Source: Gracilaria vermiculophylla
Lineage: Eukaryota; Rhodophyta; Florideophyceae; Gracilariales; Gracilariaceae
Direction of reading: 5' to 3'
Assembly: GCA_019155205.2 (NCBI GenBank)
Contig: JAHNZQ020000308.1
Coordinates: 4,724,940-4,786,466, forward strand
Length of the DNA: 61,527 nucleotides
Shown here: positions 18,746 through 27,307 of the stretch, piece by piece
How the letters are laid out: the number at the start of each line of letters is the position of its first letter
Position numbering within the stretch: the first letter of the stretch is position 1
Made by a program: the position numbers and the translations under genes
The notes under the pieces: generated by a model
What the model was told of the DNA's origin: nothing
The model's input: only the letters and a program-made list of their open reading frames with translations
Database searches by the model: none

Positions 18746-20296
18746 CTACAGTTCGCCGGCCAAAGGATAACTGAGGTGCAGGTCCGGGTGCGCCAGGCAC
18801 AGCATCATTTTCACCACGGCGGTCTCCGTGGTCATGCGCTTGGTGCTGGTGGCGCCCAGCGCGCCGGCGGCGCCCGTGTTGTAAAGGGTGGGGTTGAGCG
18901 GGCCGGTGGCACACTGCGTGGACAGGTAAATCTTCAATCCGAGCCTCTGCTGCGAGCGCAGCCAGCCCATCCAGGCGGCGCCGCGGTGGTGCGGCACGTT
19001 GCCCACGCCGAAGCTCTCGATGACGGCGCCGCGCACGCCGCGGGCGTACAGGTCGCCGTACGCCAGCTTGGGGTTGGCGCCCGGCACGACGGGGATCCTG
19101 ATGACGTTGGGGTCGAGCTTGAAGCGCGGGCGGTACACGCCCGGGTCGTTCCACAGCGCGAACTGGTTCCACTCGATGTCGACGCCCAGCACGGCGAGCG
19201 GCGGGTGCGTGGGCGACGAGAAGGCGCGGTAGGCGGAGGAGGAGGTCTTCATGGCGCGGTTGGCGCGCAGCAGCAGCCCGCCAAAGCACACGGCGAACTC
19301 CTGCAGGCGCGGCTGGCACGCGACGGTGACGGCGTCCAGCAGGTTCTGGCGCGCGTCGGAGCGCGGCATGAGCATGGGGCGCTGGCTGCCCGTGAGGACG
19401 ACGGGCTTGCGGAAGCCGGGTAGCATGAGCGAGAGGGCGGCGCCCGTGTAGGCCATGGTGTCGGTGCCGTGGATGATGACAAAGCCGTGGTAGTGCGGGC
19501 GGTGCCTGTGCAGCAGCTTGGCGATCCTGATCCAGTGGTCCGGCCCCATGCGCGTGCTGTCCAGGTTCATCGGGGTGGACACGTCGAGCGCGGCGATGTG
19601 GCGCAGCTCGGGGAAGGCGTGCTGCAGGTCGGCCAGGAACTTGGCCGGCCTGAGCGACGTGGAGCGCGGCGAGGCGGACTGCTGCATGCCGAAGGTGCCG
19701 CCGCAGTGGATGATGAGCACGCGCGGCAGCGGGAAGGAGGGCAAGTGCGGCGGCAGTGGCAAAGCGTGGCTGTGCGGCGTGGCGGGGCTCGAGCTGGACG
19801 TGGGCGCGGTGTGGAGGGCGGCGTGGACGGCGGGCTGCGGCGGCGAGCGGCTGAGCGGGGTGGGCGGCGACTCGACGGCAGGGCGCTGGAGCGAGACGGG
19901 ATGGTGGGGCAGGGCGGCGGGGTGGAGCGAGCGAGCGTCGGGCGGCAGGAAGAGCGGCGGGGCGGGGTGTTGGTGCGCCACGGCGGCGGCGGCGGCGGCG
20001 GCAGCGGCGGCAGCGGCGGCGTCGGTGTGGACGTCAGCGTGGGCGTCGGCATTGATGTGGGTTATATCCGGGGCTGCGGTGAGGTTGAGAAAGTCGGGGG
20101 CAAGGGGGCGCGGCGGAGTGGCGGGGTGCGGAGGGCGCAAGGCATTGGGGTCGGGGCGGTTGGGCAGGCCGTTGGCGGGGTGCGGGGCGTGCGGGGCGTT
20201 GGCGCGCGGCGGGGAGCGATGGGGGCGGCGCGGGCGGGCGGTGCGGGCGGTGGCGGCGGCGGGCGGAACAAAGGGGCCGACGAAGGCGGGCGGCAT
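18746..20296 (-). CDS. Type I L-asparaginase-like protein with long N-terminal extension
   Basis: 516 residues, against about 330-360 for bacterial enzymes. The catalytic domain starts at about residue 190: VLIIHCGGTFGMQ with the nucleophile Thr201, then HGTDTMAYT (276-284) carrying the second Thr and the Asp of the hydrolytic centre, FRKPVVLTGSQRPM with the conserved Lys, and SDARQNLLDAV. It hydrolyses asparagine to aspartate and ammonia. The first ~190 residues are Pro/Ala/His-rich with a 15-Ala run and no domain; the function of this extension is unknown. The glucan-like GGT(I/F)GM form suggests the AnsA/cytosolic type. The start at 20,296 is the first in-frame ATG after a long low-complexity stretch and is not certain. 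Confidence 0.88.
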   Translation of the reverse strand: MPPAFVGPFVPPAAATARTARPRRPHRSPPRANAPHAPHPANGLPNRPDPNALRPPHPATPPRPLAPDFLNLTAAPDITHINADAHADVHTDAAAAAAAAAAAAAVAHQHPAPPLFLPPDARSLHPAALPHHPVSLQRPAVESPPTPLSRSPPQPAVHAALHTAPTSSSSPATPHSHALPLPPHLPSFPLPRVLIIHCGGTFGMQQSASPRSTSLRPAKFLADLQHAFPELRHIAALDVSTPMNLDSTRMGPDHWIRIAKLLHRHRPHYHGFVIIHGTDTMAYTGAALSLMLPGFRKPVVLTGSQRPMLMPRSDARQNLLDAVTVACQPRLQEFAVCFGGLLLRANRAMKTSSSAYRAFSSPTHPPLAVLGVDIEWNQFALWNDPGVYRPRFKLDPNVIRIPVVPGANPKLAYGDLYARGVRGAVIESFGVGNVPHHRGAAWMGWLRSQQRLGLKIYLSTQCATGPLNPTLYNTGAAGALGATSTKRMTTETAVVKMMLCLAHPDLHLSYPLAGEL

Positions 20297-20591
20297 GGTG
20301 GGCGGGGGGAGGCGGGGAGCGGGGGCGGCGCAGCAGGCGCGGGCGGCAATAGCGGCTGGGCGACGGCGACGGTGACGGCGCTGTGACGCGGCGGCGCGGC
20401 GGAGCAATGGAGCGCGCGGCGCGCGCGCGGCTTGCGGAGGGCAGGCGCGCACGGCGTGAGTGGCGCGCGCGGCGCGCTTCATTGATAGCGTTGGGCGCCA
20501 ATTTGTGGTGTGCGTGCGCGCAAATTGGGCGCACAGCTGGCGCGCGCGCGACGCGCCAGCTCGCCGCGCGCGCGCCCTTTCTCTCTTTTCG

Positions 20592-20628
<37 letters not shown>

Positions 20629-20668
20629 GAAGCGCTTTGGGCGCGCGCGCGCGCGCGGCGGTGCGGTG
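20297..20668. other. Upstream region of the asparaginase gene
   Basis: 372 bases. It contains GGCGCCAA fused to a CCAAT box (20,494-20,502) and a (CGG)n tract (about 20,593-20,627). No gene recognised. Confidence 0.45.
20494..20502 (-). promoter_or_regulatory. E2F-like site overlapping a CCAAT box
   Basis: GGCGCCAAT in the presumed asparaginase promoter. It combines the recurrent GGCGCCAA core with CCAAT. Confidence 0.3.
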
Positions 20669-20806
20669 CTAGACGGGCGCGTCGGGCGCGGCGGGCGCGG
20701 CGGGTGCGGCGGGTGCAGCGGCGGGCGCGGCTTGCTGGCTCTGGCTGGCGCGCAGCAGGATGTCGACGGCGTGCGACGGGCGCGTGAGCCGCAGCGGCGG
20801 CGGCGG

Positions 20807-20860
<54 letters not shown>

Positions 20861-21019
20861 GGAGTCGCGCAGGATGCGGTTGACGATGGCGGTGGCGGAC
20901 GGGCACAGCAGGCGGCGCAGGCGGCGCTCCAGCGCGCTGCCCGGCGCGACGTGCGCCCAGTGGCGGCGGTGCCTGCGCGGCGCGCGGCGCGCGCGGCGGC
21001 GGCGCGGCGGCGAGCGCAT
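20669..21019 (-). CDS. Hypothetical Arg/Ala-rich small protein
   Basis: 116 codons if started at 21,019; the frame is open to 21,268. The N-terminus is very basic (MRSPPRRRRARRAPRRHRRH). A short complex segment follows (SALERRLRRLLCPSATAIVNRIL), then a poly-Ala tract encoded by CGG-type repeats, then RLTRPSHAVDILLRASQS and an Ala-Pro tail. The complex parts loosely recall histone-fold helices alpha-2 and alpha-3, but the poly-Ala tract replaces most of helix 2. It may be a real gene with an expanded repeat, or only a GC-driven open frame. Confidence 0.3.
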
Positions 21020-21020
21020 C

Positions 21021-21055
<35 letters not shown>

Positions 21056-21377
21056 TGCGGCGGCTGCGGCGGCGCGTGTGATGGCGATTGCGCCAGACGC
21101 GAGGGCGGGAGCGCGCGGCGGCAACGGTGGCGGCGGCTGAGGGGCGCGGCCACGCGCAACGCGCGGCGCACGCCGTTTCGGCGCGCGCGCGCGCGCAAAT
21201 GGCGCCAAAACGCTCCAAGCCAACACGGGCGCAATTGAGTGCAAAGAAAACCATTTGCATGCGTTCAATTAACTTTAGTGCAAAGCGGCGCACGTGGCGC
21301 ACGTGGCGCGGGCGCGCCGTCGCCGTCTTGGCCAAACGCGCGGCGGGCGCGGGGCTCGGCGCCGCGCGCCCGGCGCC
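21020..21377. promoter_or_regulatory. Divergent spacer with octamer and E2F-like motifs
   Basis: 358 bases. It contains GGCGCCAAAA (21,199-21,208) and an ATTTGCAT octamer (around 21,252-21,260) within an AT-richer patch. It lies between a minus-strand and a plus-strand small ORF, consistent with a divergent promoter if those ORFs are genes. Confidence 0.35.
21199..21207 (-). promoter_or_regulatory. E2F-like site
   Basis: GGCGCCAAA, the inverse of TTTGGCGCC, in the spacer between the two small hypothetical genes. Confidence 0.35.
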
Positions 21378-21698
21378 ATGGCGGCGCGACGTGCAGTGCG
21401 CGCGGCGCTGCGCGCGGCGCAGCCGGCGCCCACGCGCGCGCCCGCGCTCGCGGGCGCCGGCGCCGAGCAGTCGCCGGCCGCCTGGGCGCCGCGCGTCGTC
21501 GTCATCAGCCTGCTGGGCCTCACGGCCGCGCTGCTGGCGCTCACGGCCGCCGCCGTCGCGCTGGCGCGCCGCCTGCGCGCGCGCGCGCCCGCCGCGCCCG
21601 CCGCGCCCGCCGCGCCCGCCGCCGCGCTCAGCGGCACGTGCGGCGGCGGCGCGCCTCGCGCGCGCGCACCAGCTCGCGCAGCGGCGGGCGGCCCGTGA
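21378..21698 (+). CDS. Hypothetical small single-pass membrane protein
   Basis: 106 codons. A basic Ala/Arg N-terminus (MAARRAVRAALRAAQPAP) resembles an organelle leader. One convincing hydrophobic helix follows (VVVISLLGLTAALLALTAAAVALARRL), flanked by Arg on its exit side, then Ala-Pro repeats and an Arg/Gly tail. The last 71 bases overlap the 3' coding end of the opposite-strand DCC gene, which makes the C-terminus doubtful. Not matched to any family. It may be an open frame produced by extreme GC content. Confidence 0.35.
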   Translation: MAARRAVRAALRAAQPAPTRAPALAGAGAEQSPAAWAPRVVVISLLGLTAALLALTAAAVALARRLRARAPAAPAAPAAPAAALSGTCGGGAPRARAPARAAAGGP

Positions 21699-22293
21699 GC
21701 GCCAGGCGGCGGCGCGCCCACAGCGCGTACGCGCGGTCGGCCAGCCAGCCCACGCCCGGCAGCGCGGTGGCCGCGTACAGCCAGCCGAGCCCCACGGCGT
21801 CGTACGCGGCGCGGAACACCGCCACGCCGCGCAGCACGCGGCCCTGCCGCGTCACGCCGTGCATCGTGCCCATGGCCGCCTCGTACGACACGCCGCCGTG
21901 CCGCGCCGCGTCGTAGTCCGCCGCCGACACGTCCACAAACGCCAGCGCGTGCCCGCGCTGCGCCGACCGCCGCCGCAGGAACGCCACCTCGCGCCGGCAC
22001 AGCCGGCACTCGCCGTCGTACAGCAGCCGCAGCTGCGCCTGCGCCTCGCGCTGCGCCTGCGCCTCGCGCTGCGCCTGCGCCTGCGCCTCGGGCTGCGCCT
22101 GCGCCTCTGGCTGCGCCGCCGGCTGTGGCGGCGGCGTTTGCGTGCTGCACATGCGCACGGCGGGCGCGCGGCGCGCGGCGGCGCGCGGCGCTGGCGGCAC
22201 GCGGCGCGCGAGCCGCAGCAGCGCGCGCGGCGGCGCAGCCAGCGGCAGCGCCGCCAGGAACGCCGCGCGGTGCAGCAGCAGCTTGGTCGCCAT
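21628..22293 (-). CDS. DCC-family (DUF393) thiol-disulfide oxidoreductase
   Basis: 221 residues. The family signature YDGECRLCRREVAFLRRR is at 92-109, with Cys96 and Cys99 as the CxxC-type pair. FVDVSAADYDA and GVSYEAAMGTMHGV follow, then the conserved end WLADRAYALWARRRLALTG. The first ~85 residues form a basic Ala/Arg leader and a Gln/Ala/Glu repeat made by a 24-base tandem unit. The leader suggests organelle targeting; plastid proteins of this family are known in plants. The reaction is inferred from the CxxC motif; no substrate is known. The start at 22,293 lies just downstream of an E2F-like site. Confidence 0.85.
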   Translation of the reverse strand: MATKLLLHRAAFLAALPLAAPPRALLRLARRVPPAPRAAARRAPAVRMCSTQTPPPQPAAQPEAQAQPEAQAQAQREAQAQREAQAQLRLLYDGECRLCRREVAFLRRRSAQRGHALAFVDVSAADYDAARHGGVSYEAAMGTMHGVTRQGRVLRGVAVFRAAYDAVGLGWLYAATALPGVGWLADRAYALWARRRLALTGRPPLRELVRAREARRRRTCR

Positions 22294-22409
22294 CGGGTGC
22301 AAATGAGCGGCGCGAGCGGGGGGGGGCGCGGCGGGGGGAAGGGAAGCGAGCGATGACGACGGTGCTGTTGTGCGCGCAAACTGGCTGCGGCGACGTCGCT
22401 CAGCATGCA

Positions 22410-22418
22410 GCGCCAAAA
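22410..22418 (-). promoter_or_regulatory. E2F-like site upstream of the DCC gene
   Basis: GCGCCAAAA about 115 bases before the DCC start codon. It is a one-base variant of the recurrent core. Confidence 0.3.
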
Positions 22419-22550
22419 TGTAAAACGTATCGCGCGCGAGCGAGTGGTGGCGCACGATGGGTGGCGCAGCGCGTCGCGCGCGCGCACGCGCCGTCGCCAT
22501 CAACGCGCGCGCCAACGGCGGCGCGGCGGCGCGCAGCGCCGCCGACGCAG

Positions 22551-23606
22551 TCAGGGCGCGTGGGGCACGTACGGCTGCACCACGCTGGTCAGCGCCGCGT
22601 CGATGAAGGGCAGCGCGTCGGACGCGAGCATGCCGCGGCGGCGCTGGTCAAAGGCGCTGCGCGCGGCGCGGCGCGCGACGGTGCACGCGGCGACGGCGGC
22701 GGCGACGGCGCGGCGCTGGCGCTGCTGCGGCGCCGCGTCGCGCAGCGTCCACGACGCGAACAGCGCCAGCAGCCCCGCCAGCACGTCGCCCTGGCCGCCG
22801 GCGCGCTTGAGCGAGCCCGGCTCGGCCACGACGGCGCGCGCGCCGCGCGCCAGCACGCGGTCGCGCGCGCCCTTGGCCACGATGGTGGCGTCGGCGCCCA
22901 GCGCGTCCGCCAGCTGCGCCGCCTCGCGCACGCCGGCCGCGCGCAGCAGCCGCTGCAGCTCGGGCGCGTTGGGCGTGAGCAACAGCGCCGCGCCGCCGCG
23001 CGGCGCGGCGGCCACGGCGTGCAGCAGGTCGCGCCGCGCCTGCAGCACCCACAGCGCGTCGGCGTCCAGCACCAGCACGCGCCGCTCGGCCAGCGCCAGC
23101 CGCAGCACGCGCTCCACCGCGTCCTCGGCGTCGCGCGCGCGCCCCAGCCCGGGCCCCAGTACCAGCGCGTGCGCGCGCTGCAGCGCGTCGCCGCCGGCGC
23201 GCGCGCCCTCCAGCCCGGCGTGCACGATCACGTCCGGCGAGTAGCTCTTGATGGCCACGGCCGCCTCGCGCGCGCACACGATGGACGCCAGCTCCGCGCC
23301 GCCGCGCAGCGCGCCCATCGCCGCCAGGAACGGCGCGCCCGTGTACGCCGCGCTGCCGCCGATCACCGCGATGCGCCCGGCCTGCCCCTTGTGCGAGTCG
23401 CCCAGCAGCGGCGGCACGCAGCGCGCAAACAGCGCCAGGTGGCCGTCCACGCCGCCACTGCCGTCGCCGCCGTCGCCGCCACCGTCGCCACCGTCGCCGC
23501 CGCTGCTGACACTGTTCGCGCTCATCGTGGCGCGCCGCCGCCCCGGGGGGGGACCGCCGGCGCCCACCAGCCGCGCGGGCAGCAGCGCCGCGCCCATGGA
23601 GCGCAT
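22551..23606 (-). CDS. NAXD: ADP/ATP-dependent (S)-NAD(P)H-hydrate dehydratase
   Basis: 351 residues. The ribokinase-like fold of the CARKD/NnrD family is shown by GRIAVIGGSAAYTGAPFLAA, SYSPDVIVH, HALVLGPGLGR, VLDADALW, LLTPNAPELQRLL and GGQGDVLAGLLA with the Asp of the NTP/catalytic GxGD motif. It repairs damaged hydrated NAD(P)H using ADP or ATP. The N-terminus (starting MRSMGAALLPARLVGAGG) is basic and could be an organelle leader. A Gly/Asp repeat precedes the domain. An internal start at MSANS would drop the leader. Eukaryotic versions are often dual-targeted by alternative starts, which this arrangement allows. The partner epimerase is not in the window. Confidence 0.92.
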   Translation of the reverse strand: MRSMGAALLPARLVGAGGPPPGRRRATMSANSVSSGGDGGDGGGDGGDGSGGVDGHLALFARCVPPLLGDSHKGQAGRIAVIGGSAAYTGAPFLAAMGALRGGAELASIVCAREAAVAIKSYSPDVIVHAGLEGARAGGDALQRAHALVLGPGLGRARDAEDAVERVLRLALAERRVLVLDADALWVLQARRDLLHAVAAAPRGGAALLLTPNAPELQRLLRAAGVREAAQLADALGADATIVAKGARDRVLARGARAVVAEPGSLKRAGGQGDVLAGLLALFASWTLRDAAPQQRQRRAVAAAVAACTVARRAARSAFDQRRRGMLASDALPFIDAALTSVVQPYVPHAP

Positions 23607-24181
23607 CGCGAGCGCCGCGCGCACCGCGCGCCGCGCGCCACGCCCGCCGCGCCGCACCTCCGCGCGTGAGGGCGCGGCGGCCGCCGCCACACGTGTGGCG
23701 CGTGTGGCAGCGCCGTGCCGCGCCGCGCCGCGCCGCGCCGCGCCGCGCCGCGCGCGCCGCGCCGCCGCTCCGCAGCGTCGCCGCGCCGACGCTGCGCTGC
23801 CGCGCCGACGCTGCGCCGTCGCGCCGACGCTGCGCCAGCGCGCCGCCACCGTCGCGCGCGCCGCCACGACGCGCGTCAATGCAGCGCGTGGCGTTTGTCC
23901 GTTGTCCGCGCGCGCTGACACTCGCGCGCCGCGCGCCGAGCCGTTCGCCGCCGCGCGCCGCCGCCGCCGCCGCCGCTCCTTCTTAAGCGCAGCCGTGCGC
24001 CGAGACGTTGGCCGCCGCGTCCCGACGCCGCCGCCGCGTCCCGCCGCCGCCGCCGCCGCCGCTCCTTCTTCAGCGTCGCCGCTCCTTCTTCAGCGCCGCC
24101 GCTCCTTCTTCAGCGCCGCCGCCCCTCTCCCCCCCCGCCACTCACCGCCGCACCGCCGCACCGCCGCACCGCCGCCGCAGC
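23607..24181. promoter_or_regulatory. Bidirectional region, NAXD / Cwc21-like gene
   Basis: 575 bases, dominated by CGC/GCC simple repeats, including CGCGC runs near 23,720-23,760 and a threefold CTCCTTCTTCAGCGCCGCCG-type repeat at about 24,060-24,120. No TATA or E2F-like core seen. Confidence 0.4.
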
Positions 24182-26089
24182 ATGTACAACGGCATCGGGC
24201 TCACGTCCACGCGCGGCACGGGCACCAGCGGCCACGTGCAGCGCAACGTCGCCGCGCTGCGCCCGCCGCGCGTCCGCGCCGCGCGCGGCCCGCGCAAGCC
24301 CGCCGCGCTGCCGCGCGTGCTGCCGCCGGCGCTGGCTGAGCACGAGCGCCGCCGCGCCGTCGAGGTCGCCGTCGCCGAGCTGCACGACGAGCTGCTGGCG
24401 CGCCGCTACGACGACGCCACCATCCACTTCATGACCCACCGCCTGCGCCGCGACCTGCTGTCCAGGGACGCCGCCGAGACTGCCGCCGCCCCGCCGCCAC
24501 CCTCCGCCGCCCTGTCGCCTTTTGCGCCCCACCGCGACCACCGCCTCCGCGCCGCCCTCAACCTGCGCCCCACCTACGTCCCCGGCGACGCTTTCCGCCG
24601 CACACAGCACCACCCGCCGCCGCCGCCGCCGCCGCCGCGCCCGCCGCAGCCCCAACCTGCTCACCCGCCCGCGGAACGCCGCGCACCGTCGGCGCAGCCA
24701 GCTCGCGCCCCCGCCGCCGCCCCGGGCCACCACCCGCCGCAGCCCGCCGCCCGGCCGCCGCCAACCCCTCCGCCAAACCACCGTCACCCCGCCGAAACTA
24801 ACTCCGCCCAACCTGCCGAGCCCCGCCGCGCACAACCGCTCACCGCGCCGCACCCGCGCTCGCCGCTGCCGCTGCCGCCGCCTCCGCCGCCGGCAGCCGC
24901 ATCGCCGCCGCCGCGCCGCCTACACGCCCCGCTGTCGCCGCCAATCCCGCCGTTGCGCGTGGAGTCGCTCACCTCGTCGCGCGCCTCCCCGCACACACCG
25001 CCGCGCCCGCCGCCGCGCCTGCCGCCGCGCCTGCCGCCGCGCCTGCCGCCGCCCACCCCGCCGCGCTCGCCGTCGCGCTCGCCCACCCCCCCGCCGCGCC
25101 GCCGCCCACCCGGCCGCCCGCTGCCGCCCGCCCCGGCGTACCACGAGACGCACTCGCAGCGCCGCGCGCCCCACGGTCGCAGCCGCAGCCGCCGCCGCCG
25201 CCACCACCGCCGCCTCTCGCCCGCCACGCGCGCGTCCTCCGGCCGGTCGCGCGAGTCCTCGCGCTCGCGCTCGCCGTCGCCGCGCAACTACCGCGCGCGC
25301 TTCCGCCGCTTCCGCGACGCGCGCGGCGCGCGGCGCGCCACGCCGTCGCCGTCGCCGCCGCCGCCGCCGCGCCACGCGCGCTCGCGCTCGCCGCGCGCGC
25401 GCCGCCGCCGCTGGCGCGCGCCGCGCTGGTCGCCGAGCGAGCGCTCGTGGTCGGGCGACGGCGCGCGTGCGCGCGCGCCGCGCCGCGGCCGTTCGCGCGA
25501 CCGCCGCTCGGCGTCCGGCCTGAGCGCCGACCGCAAGCGCTTCCGCGCGCGCGCGAGGTCGCGCTCGCGCTCGGTGTCGCATTCGCCGCGCCGCCTTCGC
25601 TCGCGCTCGCCGCTGTGCGTGGAGACGCGCGCGAGCCACAGGGTGCGTGCGCGCTCGCGCTCGCGCTCGCCGCTGTGCGTGGAGACGCGCGCGAGCCACT
25701 GGGTGCGTCCGCGCTCGCGCTCGCCGGTGTGCGTGGAGACGCGAGCGAGCCACTGGGGTCGCCCGCGTTCGCGTCCGCGTTGGCGCTCTCCGCGTTGGCG
25801 CTCTCCGCGTTGGCGCTCTTCGCGCTCGCGCTCGCGCTCGCGCTCGCGCTCTCCGCGCGCGGAACGGCGCCCCGGCGGCCGCAGCGCGTGGACGCGGCGC
25901 GGCGCGCAGTGGAGCGAGGGGCGTGGCAGGTGCGAGCAGGTGGTCGGCGGCGCGCGCGGCCACGAGCGCTCGGCGCCCGGCGCGCGCGCAGGCAGGGCGG
26001 TGCGAAAGAGGGCAAGGGCGTGTTACGCGGCGGACGAGGGGGAGCACGCGGCGAAACGTCGCCGCGACGGGGACTGGGCGCAGCGCTAG
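24182..26089 (+). CDS. Cwc21/SRRM2-type spliceosomal RS protein
   Basis: 635 residues. The first 22 residues are the diagnostic cwf21 N-terminus (MYNGIGLTSTRGTGTSGHV). A helical region follows (EHERRRAVEVAVAELHDELLARRYDD), matching the cwf21 domain that docks on Prp8 and Snu114. The rest is low complexity: a Pro-rich middle (to about 330) and then long RS/RSRSP tracts. Near the C-terminus a 50-60 base unit is repeated about three times, giving (S/R)RSPLCVETRASHxVRxR copies, then RWRSP repeats. The family helps in catalytic activation of the spliceosome and alternative splicing. Finding a large RS protein in an intron-poor genome is notable. It is convergent with the sulfotransferase gene, with only 9 bases between the stop codons. 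Confidence 0.88.
   Translation: MYNGIGLTSTRGTGTSGHVQRNVAALRPPRVRAARGPRKPAALPRVLPPALAEHERRRAVEVAVAELHDELLARRYDDATIHFMTHRLRRDLLSRDAAETAAAPPPPSAALSPFAPHRDHRLRAALNLRPTYVPGDAFRRTQHHPPPPPPPPRPPQPQPAHPPAERRAPSAQPARAPAAAPGHHPPQPAARPPPTPPPNHRHPAETNSAQPAEPRRAQPLTAPHPRSPLPLPPPPPPAAASPPPRRLHAPLSPPIPPLRVESLTSSRASPHTPPRPPPRLPPRLPPRLPPPTPPRSPSRSPTPPPRRRPPGRPLPPAPAYHETHSQRRAPHGRSRSRRRRHHRRLSPATRASSGRSRESSRSRSPSPRNYRARFRRFRDARGARRATPSPSPPPPPRHARSRSPRARRRRWRAPRWSPSERSWSGDGARARAPRRGRSRDRRSASGLSADRKRFRARARSRSRSVSHSPRRLRSRSPLCVETRASHRVRARSRSRSPLCVETRASHWVRPRSRSPVCVETRASHWGRPRSRPRWRSPRWRSPRWRSSRSRSRSRSRSPRAERRPGGRSAWTRRGAQWSEGRGRCEQVVGGARGHERSAPGARAGRAVRKRARACYAADEGEHAAKRRRDGDWAQR
25600..25860 (+). repeat. Tandem repeats inside the RS domain
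   Basis: About three imperfect copies of a 50-60 base unit containing CTGTGCGTGGAGACGCG, followed by TTGGCGCTCTCCGCG repeats and a CGCTCG run. All stay in frame, so the repeat is protein-level. Confidence 0.8.
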
Positions 26090-26098
26090 CGCGCGCGG

Positions 26099-26570
26099 TC
26101 AGCGCGCGGGGCGCGGCTGCAGCGGGCGCAGCGCAAAGTGGCGCCAGCCGTACGACAGCGAGTCGGTGAGGGCGCACTCGCCGACGAGCTGGCGGTACTG
26201 CTCGTCCCACTGGCGCAGCTGCGCCTCGGAGGCGTCGGTCTTGCGGCGCTGCTTGTGCTGAATGGAGTTGTGGCGCGTGGCGACGCGGCGCCAGTCGACG
26301 TCGACGCCAATAAAGTCGGCCAGACGGGCCCAAGCGCGGCCGCCGTCCATGGCGCCCAGTGTGTCCAGGCTCTCCTCCATCCACGAGAAGCGGTGCGCGG
26401 AGGCGTGCAGCAGCGCCTGCCAGCGGCACTCGACGTCGTCCACGTACCACAGCCAGCGCTGGAAGCGGTTGAAGGCGCGCCAGGCGGCGGGCGACACGCG
26501 CAGGCGCACGAAGGCGTCGGTGGGGCGCGGGAACCAGCGGGCGGTAGGGGCGGGCGGCGGCAGCGCGAAC

Positions 26571-26601
<31 letters not shown>

Positions 26602-27120
26602 CACGCGAGGCGTTGGAGGCGGGCGGCGGCGACGACTCGCCCCACGGGTCCTCGCGCTCCGGGCCGAGCGCCATGAGCGACACGGCGGTGGCGATGCGGT
26701 CGCGGCGCAGGCGCACGATGCGCACGCGGCCGGGCGGCAGGGCGCGCAGCAGGGCGGGGGCGAGGCCGAAGGCGAGCGGGACGTGGCCGGTGTACACGAG
26801 GCGGCGGGCGGCGTGGCGGCGCAGCAGGAGGCGGTAGAAGGGGAGCTTGGTGGCGGTGACGTAGCGCAGGGCGGAGGCGTTGAAGAGGGCCTCGGAGGGG
26901 GCGGCGGCCAGGGCGCGGTAGTGGCGCTGCACGACGACGCTGGTGCGCAGCGACGCGTGCTCCTCCTCGTGCGTGACGTAGGCGGCGGGGGCGGGGGCGC
27001 GGCGCGAGCGCAGCACGCGCGACAGGTGCTGCGTGCCGCAGCGGCCGGTGGCGAAGAAGAAGGCGAAGGACGCGCCGGTGGCGCTGGCGTAGCGGTCGGC
27101 GGCGCTGACGTGCGCGGCGC

Positions 27121-27151
<31 letters not shown>

Positions 27152-27307
27152 GGAGGCGAGCAGCGCGCACGCGGCGAGCGCGCCGACGGCGAAGCCCAGC
27201 GCCAGCAGCAGCAGCACGCGCGCGCGCACGCTGAGGCGGCGCAGCGCCCGGCGCAGCAGCCGGCGCGCGGCGCTGCGGCGCGCCGGGCGCGCCATGGGCG
27301 GCGACAT
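26099..27307 (-). CDS. Type II membrane sulfotransferase-like protein
   Basis: 402 residues. A short basic cytosolic N-terminus is followed by one membrane segment (about 31-51, VLLLLALGFAVGALAAC), then a Pro-rich stem and a lumenal domain. That is the layout of Golgi glycan-modifying enzymes. FFFATGRCGTQHLSRVL (84-98) fits the 5'-phosphosulfate binding loop of sulfotransferases, and VRIVRLRRDRIATAVSLM fits the 3'-phosphate loop (Arg...Ser). It probably transfers sulfate from PAPS to a carbohydrate; in red algae that could be a sulfated galactan, but this is inference. The family match rests on two loops only. Met at 27,295 is an alternative start. Confidence 0.72.

Noticed and set aside
20593..21068. 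CGG/GGC trinucleotide tracts as a possible CRISPR-like or minisatellite array
   Set aside because: Plain trinucleotide repeats without spacers; simple-sequence expansion explains them.
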